Positions 6,369-15,475 of a stretch of DNA of 64,000 nt are shown one piece after another. Numbering within the stretch: the first letter of the stretch is position 1; the number at the start of each line of letters is the position of its first letter. The notes beneath the pieces are model-generated. The model was not told where the DNA came from, ran no database searches, and saw nothing but the letters and a program-made list of their open reading frames with translations. The translations under genes and the position numbers were made by a program. The stretch is from Methylococcus geothermalis (GTDB lineage Bacteria > Pseudomonadota > Gammaproteobacteria > Methylococcales > Methylococcaceae): assembly GCF_012769535.1 (NCBI RefSeq), contig NZ_CP046565.1, positions 1,068,501-1,132,500 of the forward strand, in the 5' to 3' direction.

Positions 6369-8789
6369 TCAAGGTTTCTCCCCGCCCGTTTCTTCGCCAC
6401 TCTTCTGCAGGCTGCGCAGCACCGCGGCGAAGGCCTTGAGCCGTTCTTCCACCTTCCGGTTCAGCGATCCTTCGGGAAACGCGCCGGCTTCGTCGCGCTG
6501 CCCCACGGGCACGCCGGTGAGGAGTTCCAGCGCCTCGTCGACCTCGGACACCGCATAGACATGGAATTTTCCTTCGGCGGCGGCCTGCACGACGTCCTGC
6601 CGCAGCATCAGATGCATGACGTTGGCGGTCGGGATGATCACGCCGTGGTCGCCGGTCAGGCCGCGGGCCGCGCAGATGTCGAAGAAGCCTTCGATCTTTT
6701 CGTTCACGCCGCCGATGGGCTGCACCCGGCCGCGCTGGTCGACCGAGCCGGTCACGGCCAGATTCTGCCGGATGGGTATGTCGGCGATCGACGATAGCAC
6801 GGCGCACAGTTCGGCCAGCGAAGCGCTGTCGCCGTCCACCCCGCCATAGGACTGCTCGAACACCAGGCTGGCGGAGACCGAAAAACCCTGCGCGCCGGAA
6901 TAGCGCGAGGCCAGGAAGTTGCCGAGGATCAGCACGCCCTTGCTGTGCAGGGCGCCGCCGAGTTCGGTTTCCTTCTCGATGTCGAGGATGCGGCCGGTGC
7001 CGGGGCGGGTGGTGGCGGTGATCCGCGAGGGCTGGCCGAAGGAGAAATCGTTGAGCTGGACCACGGAGAGGCCATTGATCTGGCCGGTCACCGCGCCTTC
7101 GGTGTCGATCAGTATCAAACCCCGCCGTATGGCCTCCTGGACTTGGCAGCGGATGCGGTCGGAGCGGTGGATCTGGCGGTCGATGGCGCGTTCGACGTCG
7201 GCGGCCGTGATCAGGGCGCGTCCCTCGCTGCCGGCGTAGAAGTCGGCCTCCCTGACCAGATCGGCAAGGCTGCGCAGATGCGCGCTCATCTTCTCGCTGT
7301 CTCCGCTCCGCCGCGACGCCTGCTCGATGGTGCGGGCCACCGCGTCCCGGTGTAGCGGCCGCAGTTTCTCGCGGCGGGCGAGGGTGGCCACCATCCGGGC
7401 GTACATGGCCATCGAGGCCGTGTCGCGCGGCAGGGTGTCCTCGAAATCGGCCGCGATTTTGAAGAACTCCCGGAATTCCGGGTCGTAGATGTCCAGCAGA
7501 AAATACAGCACCCGCTCGCCGAACAGGATGACCTTGAGGTCCAGCGGAATCGGCTCCGGTTCCAGGCTGGTCGTGCTGATGAGGCTGAGGCTGCGCTCCA
7601 GCGACTCGATGCGAATCTCTCCGGCATGCAGGGCGCGCTTCAGTGTCTCCCAGGCAAACGGTTGAGTCAGCAGCTTGCGCGCATCGAGCAGGAGATAGCC
7701 GCCGTTGGCCTTGTGCAGCGCTCCCGCCCGTATCATGGTGAAATCCGTCACCAGTGCTCCCATGTGGGCCTGGTGTTCGATCCGGCCGATCAGGTTGCCG
7801 TGGGTCGGCAGCTCTTCCTGGACGATGGGCGCCGCGGTGTGTTCGCTGTGATCGACCACGAGGTTGATCCGGTAGCGCTGTGCCGGCGCCTTCTGCGGCC
7901 CTTCGAACAGGCTGATGACGCCTTCGGATTTGGGGAGAAACGATTCCGTGTGCTCGATGATGTCGGCCTGGGCCAGGTTCAGGTAATCGATCACGCCCGG
8001 CAGGCTGGCATAGCGGGCTTTGAGGTCGGCGAACTGATGCGAGACCGTGTATTCGGCGATCTCGCGGTTCAGCGCCTTGATCTTGCCACGTGCCTCCTTG
8101 CGCCAGGCGGGGAACTGGCGGAGGACTTTCTGCAGCTGCTGCTGCAGATCGGCGACGGTGGATTCGATGGCTTGGCGTTCCTGGTCCGACAGGTTCTGGA
8201 ACTGTTCCGGACTGATGATCTCGTCTTTCTCGCGCAGCATCGGCGCGAAAGCAAAACCGGTCGGGGTCTCGATCAGGGCGATGCGGCTGCGCAAGGCCTC
8301 CGCCCTCAGCCGATTGACCGCCTCGGCTTCCCGCTCGCGTGCCTCCTGCTCGATCTTTTCGGCGCGGGTGCGGTATTCCTCGCCTTCGAAGGCGGCCGGG
8401 AGAGCGGTGACCAGATCCTCGACCACCACTTCCATGTCGTGCGCCAGATGCCGCCCCCATCCGGCCGGCAGACGCAAGGCCTTGGGCTGCGCCGGGTTGG
8501 CGAAGTTGTTGACGTAGCACCAGTCGCTCGGCGGCGGCTGGCTGGCGGCGATGCGTTCCGCGAGTTCGAGCGCGGCGGTCAGCTTGCCGCTGCCGGGCGG
8601 GCCCAGCACGAACACGTTGAAACCCTTCTGCGCGATTTTGAGGCTCAGTTGAATCGCTTCCAGGGCGCGGGGCTGGCCGATGATGATCTCGGTGTCCGGC
8701 AGCTCGGCGGTCGTTTCGAACCCGAATCGGGCAGGGTCGCAGGAGATGTGGAGACGCTCGGGGGGGAGCGCGGCGGGATGGTCGATCAT
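6369..8789 (-). CDS. ATP-dependent Lon-type protease (LonC/AAA_32 family)
   Basis: 806 aa from ATG 8789, chosen because AAGGA precedes it; another ATG at 8825 would add 12 residues. The N-terminal AAA region has a Walker A GPPGSGKLTA at 63-72. A long helical/coiled-coil insert (about 140-260) follows, as in the family related to E. coli YcbZ. The C-terminal Lon protease domain has the Ser-Lys dyad: Ser655 in GGVDGDSAS and Lys698 in GGVNEKIEGF. It is expected to degrade or remodel proteins in the cytoplasm. The locus is a single gene with divergent rdgC upstream. A long open frame on the same strand that spans this gene in another phase is a shadow. Confidence 0.9.
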   Translation of the reverse strand: MIDHPAALPPERLHISCDPARFGFETTAELPDTEIIIGQPRALEAIQLSLKIAQKGFNVFVLGPPGSGKLTAALELAERIAASQPPPSDWCYVNNFANPAQPKALRLPAGWGRHLAHDMEVVVEDLVTALPAAFEGEEYRTRAEKIEQEAREREAEAVNRLRAEALRSRIALIETPTGFAFAPMLREKDEIISPEQFQNLSDQERQAIESTVADLQQQLQKVLRQFPAWRKEARGKIKALNREIAEYTVSHQFADLKARYASLPGVIDYLNLAQADIIEHTESFLPKSEGVISLFEGPQKAPAQRYRINLVVDHSEHTAAPIVQEELPTHGNLIGRIEHQAHMGALVTDFTMIRAGALHKANGGYLLLDARKLLTQPFAWETLKRALHAGEIRIESLERSLSLISTTSLEPEPIPLDLKVILFGERVLYFLLDIYDPEFREFFKIAADFEDTLPRDTASMAMYARMVATLARREKLRPLHRDAVARTIEQASRRSGDSEKMSAHLRSLADLVREADFYAGSEGRALITAADVERAIDRQIHRSDRIRCQVQEAIRRGLILIDTEGAVTGQINGLSVVQLNDFSFGQPSRITATTRPGTGRILDIEKETELGGALHSKGVLILGNFLASRYSGAQGFSVSASLVFEQSYGGVDGDSASLAELCAVLSSIADIPIRQNLAVTGSVDQRGRVQPIGGVNEKIEGFFDICAARGLTGDHGVIIPTANVMHLMLRQDVVQAAAEGKFHVYAVSEVDEALELLTGVPVGQRDEAGAFPEGSLNRKVEERLKAFAAVLRSLQKSGEETGGEKP

Positions 8790-8920
8790 GATTCCTTGTC
8801 GGGGACGAACTGCAGAAAGGCTCATGATCCGTCAAACGGCAGGTGGCTGCAATTGGGCGCATCGTCCGTGACAGCCGGTCCGATTGCGCCGATAATCCGC
8901 CACTTTTCGACAGATTGGCC

Positions 8921-9856
8921 ATGTGGTTCAAGAACCTCGTCCTCTACCGATTCACCGAAGCCTTCACCCATACCGCGGAACAACTGGAAGAAGCCCTCGC
9001 GGTGCGCCGCTTCGCGCCCTGCGGCAGCATGGAGCTGGCCACCGCCGGCTGGTGTCCGCCGCTGCGCCGTGACGATCTGCCGTTGGTGCATGCCGCCAAC
9101 GGCTACCTGATGATTTCCTTGCTCAAGGAAGAAAAAATCCTCCCGGCCTCGGTGGTGAACGAAGCGCTGGAAGAACGGGCGGAGGAGATCGAGGCGCGGC
9201 GCGGGACGCCGGTCGGCCGCAAGGAACGCCGGGACCTGCGCGACGAGGTGTTCAACAGCCTGCTGCCTCGCGCCTTCAGCCATACGCGTCGGATCTACGC
9301 CTATGTCGATCCGCGCGGCGGCTGGCTGGTGGTGGACAGCGCCAGCACCAAGAAGGCGGAGGAGCTGGTCAGCCTGCTGCGGCAGACGCTCGGCTCCCTG
9401 CCGGTGGCGCCGGTCGCGACTCAGGCCCGTCCAGCGGCGGTGATGACAGGCTGGCTGCTGGAGCAGGACCTGCCTTCGGACGTCGTCATCGAAGACGAGT
9501 GCGAGCTGCGCTCGCCGGACGAGGAGGGCGGCATCGTCCGCTGCCGCAGGCAGGACCTGTCGGCGCCGGAAATCCGCAACCACATCGATGCGGGCAAGGA
9601 AGTCGTGCGGTTGGCGGTGAGCTGGAACGACCGGTTGAGCTTCACCCTGGACGATGCGCTGGGAATCAAGAAGCTGCGTTTCCTGGACGTGATCCAGGAA
9701 CAGGCGGCGGAAATCGACGCGGCCGACGAAATGGAGCGTTTCGATGCGGACTTTGCCATCATGACGCTGGAGCTGTCACAATTTCTGGCACGGCTCGTCG
9801 AACTCTTCGGCGGCGAGGCCGTCCAACGACAGGCGTTGGCGGACAAATCAAGCTGA
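8921..9856 (+). CDS. rdgC: Recombination-associated protein RdgC
   Basis: 311 aa starting at MWFKNL, the near-invariant beginning of RdgC; in-frame codons further upstream are less likely starts. RdgC forms a ring-shaped dimer that binds double-stranded DNA without sequence preference and limits RecA filament access. Length matches the family (about 300 aa). Family features visible are the N-terminal FKNLVLYRFT strand-turn and the C-terminal DFAIMTLELSQFL segment. It is divergent from the LonC-like protease gene, sharing a 131-bp interval, and is followed 10 bp later by the L,D-transpeptidase gene. Confidence 0.95.
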   Translation: MWFKNLVLYRFTEAFTHTAEQLEEALAVRRFAPCGSMELATAGWCPPLRRDDLPLVHAANGYLMISLLKEEKILPASVVNEALEERAEEIEARRGTPVGRKERRDLRDEVFNSLLPRAFSHTRRIYAYVDPRGGWLVVDSASTKKAEELVSLLRQTLGSLPVAPVATQARPAAVMTGWLLEQDLPSDVVIEDECELRSPDEEGGIVRCRRQDLSAPEIRNHIDAGKEVVRLAVSWNDRLSFTLDDALGIKKLRFLDVIQEQAAEIDAADEMERFDADFAIMTLELSQFLARLVELFGGEAVQRQALADKSS

Positions 9857-9866
9857 GATCGAGTTC

Positions 9867-11039
9867 ATGAGTGCGAATCGGATGACCCTGTTGGCGCAGC
9901 ATTGCGCCGCGATTGCCTTGGGCGGCCTGCTGTCTTCCGCGGTCTGCGCCGAGGTGCTGCCGCTGCCGGCCGACGGCTCGGACCTGGTCGGCCAGATCAA
10001 GTACGTTCCGGCCAGCCAGGAAGACACCTTGATCGACATCGCCAGGGAGTACAGCGTGGGCCAGGACGAGATCGTGATGGCCAACCCCAGGGTCGACCGC
10101 TGGCTGCCGGGTGCGGGCACCCAGGTCATGGTGCCGCGGCAGTTCATCCTCCCCAACGCGCCGCGCAATGGCATCGTCGTCAACATCCCCGAGATGCGGC
10201 TTTACTTCTATCCCAGCGCGGGCAAGGGCGCCAAGCCGACCACGGTGGTCACCTACCCCATCAGCATCGGCCGGATGGACTGGCGCTCGCCGCTGGGCGT
10301 GACCAAGGTGGTGGCCAAGGTGAAGGACCCGGTGTGGCGCCCGCCCGCCTCGATCAAGGCCGAGCATGCCAAAAACGGTGAAATCCTGCCCGACGTGGTC
10401 CCTGCCGGACCGAACAACCCCCTGGGCCAGTTCGCCATGCGTCTGGGCGTGCCCGGCTATCTCATCCACGGCACCGACCAGGACAAGTCCTACGGCATCG
10501 GCATGCGCGTGACCCACGGCTGCATCCGAATGTACCCGGAAGATGTCGCCAGGCTGTTTCCGGAAGTGGCCGTCGGCACCCCGGTGAATCTGGTGAACCA
10601 GCCGGTCAAGCTGGGCTGGCGCGGCGACACGCTCTATATCGAGGTGAGCGGGTCGCTGGACGAGGACGGGCTGAGCGCCGACGACCTGATGGCCAAAGCG
10701 GTGAGCCTGATCCAGAAGGAAACCGCCACGCACCCGATCACCATCGACGAGGCGGCGCTGCGGAAGGCGGTCCAGGAACCCACCGGCGTACCGACCGTGA
10801 TCAGCCTGTCGGGGGGGGCGCCGGTCGAGGCCGCCGTCCCTTACGCACCAGCCGGAGCGAGGGGGCCGCAGATCACTTACGAGCAGCCGCAAACCAGCGA
10901 AGTCGAGCGCGCTCAGGAAGCCGTGACGGCCGAACCCTCCGCGCCGCGGTACGAGACCCAGGTCGAACCGCCCAGGATGGGCGCGCCGGTCACTTCGTAT
11001 GGAACCGAGGAGCGTCCGTCGGCCGAAAGCCTGTTCTGA
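9867..11039 (+). CDS. L,D-transpeptidase (YkuD/ErfK-type)
   Basis: 390 aa. A signal peptide is followed by a likely cleavage site after ...SSAVCA (residue 28), so the enzyme is periplasmic. A LysM-like segment (DTLIDIAREYSVGQDEIVMANP, about 53-74, shown here in part) precedes the YkuD catalytic domain, with His201 (LIHGTD), His217 and the nucleophile Cys219 in THGCIRMY. These enzymes form 3-3 peptidoglycan cross-links or anchor lipoproteins to the wall, as the ErfK/YbiS group does in E. coli. The C-terminal 80 residues are Pro/Glu-rich and low complexity. A rho-independent terminator follows. Confidence 0.93.
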   Translation: MSANRMTLLAQHCAAIALGGLLSSAVCAEVLPLPADGSDLVGQIKYVPASQEDTLIDIAREYSVGQDEIVMANPRVDRWLPGAGTQVMVPRQFILPNAPRNGIVVNIPEMRLYFYPSAGKGAKPTTVVTYPISIGRMDWRSPLGVTKVVAKVKDPVWRPPASIKAEHAKNGEILPDVVPAGPNNPLGQFAMRLGVPGYLIHGTDQDKSYGIGMRVTHGCIRMYPEDVARLFPEVAVGTPVNLVNQPVKLGWRGDTLYIEVSGSLDEDGLSADDLMAKAVSLIQKETATHPITIDEAALRKAVQEPTGVPTVISLSGGAPVEAAVPYAPAGARGPQITYEQPQTSEVERAQEAVTAEPSAPRYETQVEPPRMGAPVTSYGTEERPSAESLF

Positions 11040-11060
11040 TTCGCTTCCCCGGACCAAGGC

Positions 11061-11087
11061 AAGGGCCGTTTGCGAACGGCCCTTTTT
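11061..11087 (+). terminator. Rho-independent terminator
   Basis: The 8-bp stem GGGCCGTT/AACGGCCC has a TGCG loop at 11063-11082 and is followed by five T residues, 24 bp after the L,D-transpeptidase stop. It separates that gene from the convergent yggX. Confidence 0.9.
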
Positions 11088-11108
11088 CATTTCAAGGTGC
11101 GGCGGCCG

Positions 11109-11381
11109 TCAGGGTTTGGGTGGCACGTAGCCTTCCGGCGTGGCGGCACCCTCGCCGAACAGGTATTTCTCCCGCTCCTGTTCCAGAAACTTGCGGGCGT
11201 TGGCTTCGAACGGGGTCAAGCGGTGTTCGTTGATCAGCATGGTCTGCAGTTTGAGCCAGTCCTGCCAGGCTTGCTTGGACACGTGCTCGAAGATGCGCTG
11301 GCCTTGGGCGCCGGGAAACGGCGGGGCGTCCAGCCCTTCCGCTTCGACCCCCAGTTTCGCGCAAATGATTCGTCTTGCCAT
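11109..11381 (-). CDS. yggX: Fe(2+)-trafficking protein YggX
   Basis: 90 aa beginning [11 protein letters not shown], with the conserved Cys7 of YggX. The whole sequence fits the family, including the [10 protein letters not shown] segment, [11 protein letters not shown] and a C-terminal PPKP tail. YggX protects iron-sulfur enzymes from oxidative damage and is linked to labile iron handling. It lies 14 bp downstream of mutY, the standard mutY-yggX operon of gammaproteobacteria; MutY itself carries a 4Fe-4S cluster. Confidence 0.95.
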   Translation of the reverse strand: MARRIICAKLGVEAEGLDAPPFPGAQGQRIFEHVSKQAWQDWLKLQTMLINEHRLTPFEANARKFLEQEREKYLFGEGAATPEGYVPPKP

Positions 11382-11395
11382 GGTGTTCTCCGGGT

Positions 11396-12448
11396 TCAGA
11401 TGAGTTTTTCGAGTTCGTTCAGGAGCCGGCGGATCGGCGTCGGGATTCCCAACTCGCCTTCGGCAGCCAGCGGATGCCAAAGGCTTTGCCCAGATTCGTC
11501 GACGCCGTCGCGGCGCGCGTCGCAACGGGCGACGACCGGCGTATAGTCCAGATGGAAATGGCTGAAAGTATGACGGCGCGGCGGCAGGCGCTCAATCCGG
11601 CGGCAGTGAATGCCGTGTAGCGCGCACCAGGCGGTGAGCCGGTCCAGTTCGTCGAATTCCGGAAACGACCACAGGCCGGGCCAGACTCCGGCCGGCGGGC
11701 GTTTTTGCAACCGGACCCGCCGGTTCGGATCGACCATCAGCAGCAGGTAGGTCGAGCGGACCGGTATCGGCCTGGTCCGGCGGGGCGTGGGCAGCTCGTC
11801 CTGTCTTCCTTCCCTGCGCGCGATGCAGGTTAAGGCCAGCGGGCAGGCTCCGCAGCCGGGCGAGCCGCGCACGCAGATCGTCGCGCCCAGGTCCATCATC
11901 GCCTGATTGTAATCCGCGGTTCGCTCCTTCGGCGTCAGCTCCTCGCTCAGCCGCCACAGTTCCTTCTCCACTTTCGCTTCGCCCGGCCAGCCTTCGATGC
12001 CGTAATGGCGCGCCAGCACCCGGCGGACGTTGCCGTCGAGGATCGCCGCGCGGCATTCGAATCCCAGACTGAGGATGGCCCCGGCGGTGGAGCGGCCGAT
12101 GCCGGGCAAACCGGCCAGCGCATCCAGGTCGGCGGGCAACTCGCCGGCGTGATGCTCGGCGACGATGCGAGCGGTGCGGTGGAGGTTGCGGGCGCGGCGG
12201 TAGTACCCCAACCCGGACCACAGCGCCAGCACCTCGTCGACGTCGGCGGCGGCCAGGGCGGGAAGATCGGGGAAGCGCCGCATGAACCGGTCGAAATAGC
12301 CGATGACCGTGGCGACCTGGGTCTGCTGCAGCATGACCTCGGAGATCCAGACTCGATAGGGCGTCCGGGGCCGTTGCCAGGGCAGGTCGTGGCGGCCGTA
12401 CCGATCGAACCAGTCGAGCACGGCGCGTTGAAAGCTCGGGAGCGGCAT
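11396..12448 (-). CDS. mutY: A/G-specific adenine glycosylase MutY
   Basis: 350 aa. Key residues are present: Glu37 in ISEVMLQQT, the helix-hairpin-helix LPGIGRSTA at 114-122, catalytic Asp138 in [11 protein letters not shown], and the 4Fe-4S ligands Cys192, 199, 202 and 208 with C-x6-C-x2-C-x5-C spacing. The C-terminal NUDIX-like domain (about 230-350) recognises 8-oxoG and contains the FSHFHL element. It removes adenine mispaired with 8-oxoguanine. It is the first gene of mutY-yggX, divergent from lptM-lysA-dapF. Confidence 0.96.
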   Translation of the reverse strand: MPLPSFQRAVLDWFDRYGRHDLPWQRPRTPYRVWISEVMLQQTQVATVIGYFDRFMRRFPDLPALAAADVDEVLALWSGLGYYRRARNLHRTARIVAEHHAGELPADLDALAGLPGIGRSTAGAILSLGFECRAAILDGNVRRVLARHYGIEGWPGEAKVEKELWRLSEELTPKERTADYNQAMMDLGATICVRGSPGCGACPLALTCIARREGRQDELPTPRRTRPIPVRSTYLLLMVDPNRRVRLQKRPPAGVWPGLWSFPEFDELDRLTAWCALHGIHCRRIERLPPRRHTFSHFHLDYTPVVARCDARRDGVDESGQSLWHPLAAEGELGIPTPIRRLLNELEKLI

Positions 12449-12548
12449 GGCGGGCGAAATCGTTGCAGTGAGCGGGGTTTGCTTTAGAATGCCGGTTCAA
12501 GCCAACGTCTTTCAAGCCCGTTTCCGACTTTCTCCAATTCCATCCGGC

Positions 12549-12677
12549 ATGAGCAAGAATCATCCCATACTCTGGCTGGCCGTGGCGCTGGTCCTGCTGT
12601 TGGGCGCCTGCGGGCAAAAAGGTCCGCTCTATCTGCCGGACCGGGAGCCGGCGCCGGCCAAGAAGCAGAAATCCTGA
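12549..12677 (+). CDS. lptM: LptM (YifL) small lipoprotein
   Basis: 42 aa starting MSKNHPILWL, a short hydrophobic signal and lipobox LLGAC, then GQKGPLYLP, the family signature. LptM is an outer-membrane lipoprotein that assists disulfide maturation of the LPS translocon LptD. It sits 6 bp before lysA, the conserved gammaproteobacterial arrangement. Upstream in-frame starts exist but the lipobox spacing supports this ATG. Confidence 0.92.
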   Translation: MSKNHPILWLAVALVLLLGACGQKGPLYLPDREPAPAKKQKS

Positions 12678-12683
12678 GATTCC

Positions 12684-13931
12684 ATGGATCATTTCAATTT
12701 CCGTGACGGCACCCTCCACGCGGAGGATGTGCCGCTGACCGCCGTTGCCGAACGCCACGGCACGCCGTGCTACGTCTACTCCCGCGCTACGCTGGAGCGG
12801 CACTGGCATGCCTTCGACCGTGCCCTGGCCGGTTGTCCGCATCTGGTCTGCTATGCCGTCAAGGCCAATTCCAACATCGCGATCCTGAATCTCCTCGCGC
12901 GGCTGGGGTCGGGCTTCGACATCGTATCGGTGGGCGAACTGGAGCGGGTGCTGGCCGCGGGCGGCGATCCTGCCAAGGTGGTTTTCTCCGGCGTCGGCAA
13001 GCGTGAGGACGAAATCGGCAGGGCTCTGGATGTCGGCATTCGCTGCTTCAACGTCGAGGTCACCGAAGAGCTCGACCGGCTCGACCGGCTGGCCGGGGAG
13101 CGGGGCGTCAAGGCGCCGGTGTCGCTCCGGGTGAACCCGGATGTCGACGCCGGCACCCACCCCTACATCTCGACCGGGCTGCGCGAGAACAAGTTCGGCA
13201 TCGAAATCGAAGAGGCGCTGCAACAATACCGCCGGGCGGCGCGGATGCCGAACCTGGAGGTTGCCGGCATCGACTGTCATATCGGCTCCCAGTTGACCAG
13301 TTCCATGCCATTCATCGATGCCCTGGACCGCGTCCTGGCGCTGGCCGCCAAGTTGCGCAGCGAAGGCATCGCGATCCGCCACCTGGATCTGGGCGGAGGC
13401 TTGGGCATCCGCTACCGCGACGAGGACCCGCCGCATCCCACCGAGTACGCAGAGCGACTGTTCGCAAGGCTCGGCCGCCACGACTTCGAAATCCTGATCG
13501 AACCGGGCCGGGCCATTGCCGGCAATGCGGGCATACTGCTGACCCGGGTGGAATATCTCAAAGCCAACCAAGCCAAGCGCTTTGCGATCGTCGATGCGGC
13601 GATGAACGATTTGCTGCGGCCGGCGCTGTACGGTGCGTGGCAGGACATCGTACCGGTCGCGCCGCGCGCCGATGCCGAACCGGAGACTTTCGACGTGGTG
13701 GGGCCGGTTTGCGAAACCGGCGATTTCCTGGGCAAGTCGCGCGAGCTGGCCCTGGTTCCGGGCGATCTGCTGGCGGTGCGTTCCGCGGGAGCCTACGGTT
13801 TCAGCATGAGTTCGAATTACAACTCCAGGCCACGGCTGGCCGAGGTGCTGGTGGACGGCAGCGAGATGCATCTGATCCGCGAGCGGGAGACCGTCGCGCA
13901 GTTGTTCGCCGGCGAGCGGCTATTGCCTTGA
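12684..13931 (+). CDS. lysA: Diaminopimelate decarboxylase
   Basis: 415 aa fold-type III PLP enzyme. Lys60 in CYAVKANSN forms the Schiff base. GGGLGI around 236-241 binds the phosphate, EPGRAI near 272-277 is the substrate/PLP motif, and CETGD near 345 provides the second-subunit Cys. It converts meso-diaminopimelate to lysine, the last step of the pathway. It lies between lptM and dapF, whose product makes its substrate; the tight spacing implies co-transcription. Confidence 0.97.
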   Translation: MDHFNFRDGTLHAEDVPLTAVAERHGTPCYVYSRATLERHWHAFDRALAGCPHLVCYAVKANSNIAILNLLARLGSGFDIVSVGELERVLAAGGDPAKVVFSGVGKREDEIGRALDVGIRCFNVEVTEELDRLDRLAGERGVKAPVSLRVNPDVDAGTHPYISTGLRENKFGIEIEEALQQYRRAARMPNLEVAGIDCHIGSQLTSSMPFIDALDRVLALAAKLRSEGIAIRHLDLGGGLGIRYRDEDPPHPTEYAERLFARLGRHDFEILIEPGRAIAGNAGILLTRVEYLKANQAKRFAIVDAAMNDLLRPALYGAWQDIVPVAPRADAEPETFDVVGPVCETGDFLGKSRELALVPGDLLAVRSAGAYGFSMSSNYNSRPRLAEVLVDGSEMHLIRERETVAQLFAGERLLP

Positions 13932-13941
13932 GAGATCCGCT

Positions 13942-14769
13942 ATGCTGCGTTTTACCAAGATGCAGGGACTGGGCAACGACTTCGTCGTGATCGACGCCAT
14001 TCATCAGGCGGTCAACCTGGATGCGGCGGGATTGCGCCGGCTGGCCGACCGGCATTACGGTATCGGCTGCGACCAGATTCTGCTGGTGGAGCCGCCGCCG
14101 TCGGACGAAGTGGATTTCCGTTACCGGATTTTCAATGCCGACGGCAGCGAGGTGGCGCAATGCGGCAACGGCGCGCGCTGCTTCGCCCGCTTCGTGCGCG
14201 ACAAGGGTCTCATCGACCGCGACGAGATCCGGGTGGAAACCGCTTCCGGCCGCATGGTGCTGCGGCTGGAGGCGGGCGGCGAGGTCCGGGTCGACATGGG
14301 GGTGCCGCGCCATGCGCCGGCCGAAGTGCCGCTGCTGGCGGCCGAAGAGCGGCTCGGCTACACGGTCAACATCGACGGTGTAGACTGGACATTCGGGGCC
14401 GTGTCCATGGGCAACCCCCATGCGGTGATCACGGTACCCGACGTCGACGCGGCGCCCGTGGCGCGCGTCGGCGCTGCGCTGGAACGGCACGAGTTGTTTC
14501 CCGAGCGTGCCAACATCGGCTTCATGCAGGTATTGGACTCGCACCATGCGCGGCTCCGGGTTTACGAACGGGGGACGGGGGAAACCCTTGCCTGCGGCAG
14601 CGGAGCCTGCGCCGCAGCGGTGGTCGGGATGTTGCGAGGGGCATTACAGGACCCCGTGCGCATCGATTTGCCGGGCGGCGCGTTGCGGATCGGCTGGCGG
14701 GGGCGGGGAACGCCGGTCCATATGAGTGGTCCCGCGGTTACCGTGTTCGAAGGGAGCATAGAAGCATGA
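13942..14769 (+). CDS. dapF: Diaminopimelate epimerase
   Basis: 275 aa. The two catalytic cysteines are Cys74 in VAQCGNGARC and Cys218 in TLACGSGAC, each in the expected DapF motif. The N-terminus MLRFTKMQGLGNDF is diagnostic. It interconverts LL- and meso-diaminopimelate for lysine and peptidoglycan synthesis. It lies 10 bp after lysA and overlaps the DUF484 gene by ATGA. Confidence 0.97.
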   Translation: MLRFTKMQGLGNDFVVIDAIHQAVNLDAAGLRRLADRHYGIGCDQILLVEPPPSDEVDFRYRIFNADGSEVAQCGNGARCFARFVRDKGLIDRDEIRVETASGRMVLRLEAGGEVRVDMGVPRHAPAEVPLLAAEERLGYTVNIDGVDWTFGAVSMGNPHAVITVPDVDAAPVARVGAALERHELFPERANIGFMQVLDSHHARLRVYERGTGETLACGSGACAAAVVGMLRGALQDPVRIDLPGGALRIGWRGRGTPVHMSGPAVTVFEGSIEA

Positions 14770-15470
14770 ATTTCGGCAAAGCCAGGCGCGCGGACAACGA
14801 GGAGCTGTCGGCCTCCCGGGTGGCGGACTACCTGTGGAAGCACCTCGACTTTTTCCACGATCAGCTCGATCTGCTGGAAGCCATGCATGTGCCCCATCCC
14901 TGCGGTGATGCGGTTTCGCTGATCGCTCGCCAGATCGAGCTGCTGCGAGGCCAGAACAGGAGGCAGCAAGGGCAGTTGAACGAGATCCTCAAGGTTGCCC
15001 GCGAGAACGACGCGCTGTTCGCCCGTTTTCACCGGCTCACGCTGGGCTTGCTCGATGCCGCTTCGGTGGACGACATGCTGGCGGGGCTGAAGTGGAGCCT
15101 GCACGAGGGATTCCAGGCCGACTTTGTCTCCGTCCGGGTTTTCCGCGCCTTCTCGCATCCTGCGGTTGGCGATCTGCACGTGATGCCGGAACCGGCCGTG
15201 AGCATCCTGCTGGAGCCGCTGCTGGCGTCCTGCGAACCGGTATGCGGGTCGCCGCCCGACCCTTTGCTGGAATTTCTGTTCGGTGCCGATGCTCCCGAGG
15301 TAGCGTCCTGCGCCCTCGTGCCGCTTTGTCATGCCGGCATCAAAGGCCTGTTGGCGATAGGCAGCCTCGACGCCGGGCGATTCAGCCCGGAGATGGGCAA
15401 TCTGTTTCTGGTGCAGATGGGCGAAATCGTCGCCGCGCGCCTCGTCGCCCTGATCGACCGCGAGCGCTGA
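14766..15470 (+). CDS. DUF484 family protein
   Basis: 234 aa starting at ATG 14766, overlapping the dapF stop by 4 bp (ATGA). The N-terminal helical part (VADYLWKHLDFFHDQLDLL) leads into a coiled coil (about 45-80) and a GAF-like C-terminal domain, the layout of DUF484 (YigA in E. coli). Function is not established. It nearly always lies between dapF and xerC, as here, which suggests a link to chromosome resolution or cell-wall metabolism, but this is association only. Confidence 0.9.
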   Translation: MNFGKARRADNEELSASRVADYLWKHLDFFHDQLDLLEAMHVPHPCGDAVSLIARQIELLRGQNRRQQGQLNEILKVARENDALFARFHRLTLGLLDAASVDDMLAGLKWSLHEGFQADFVSVRVFRAFSHPAVGDLHVMPEPAVSILLEPLLASCEPVCGSPPDPLLEFLFGADAPEVASCALVPLCHAGIKGLLAIGSLDAGRFSPEMGNLFLVQMGEIVAARLVALIDRER

Positions 15471-15475
15471 ACCAG

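Noticed and set aside
6124-8931. A 935-codon open frame on the minus strand across the LonC-like gene
   Set aside because: It is a different phase of the same strand, rich in Arg/Pro/Gly repeats without motifs; the 806-aa Lon frame has all catalytic residues.
11592-13871. A 759-codon minus-strand open frame over mutY, lptM and lysA
   Set aside because: It overlaps genes with clear families; absence of stops is due to high GC.
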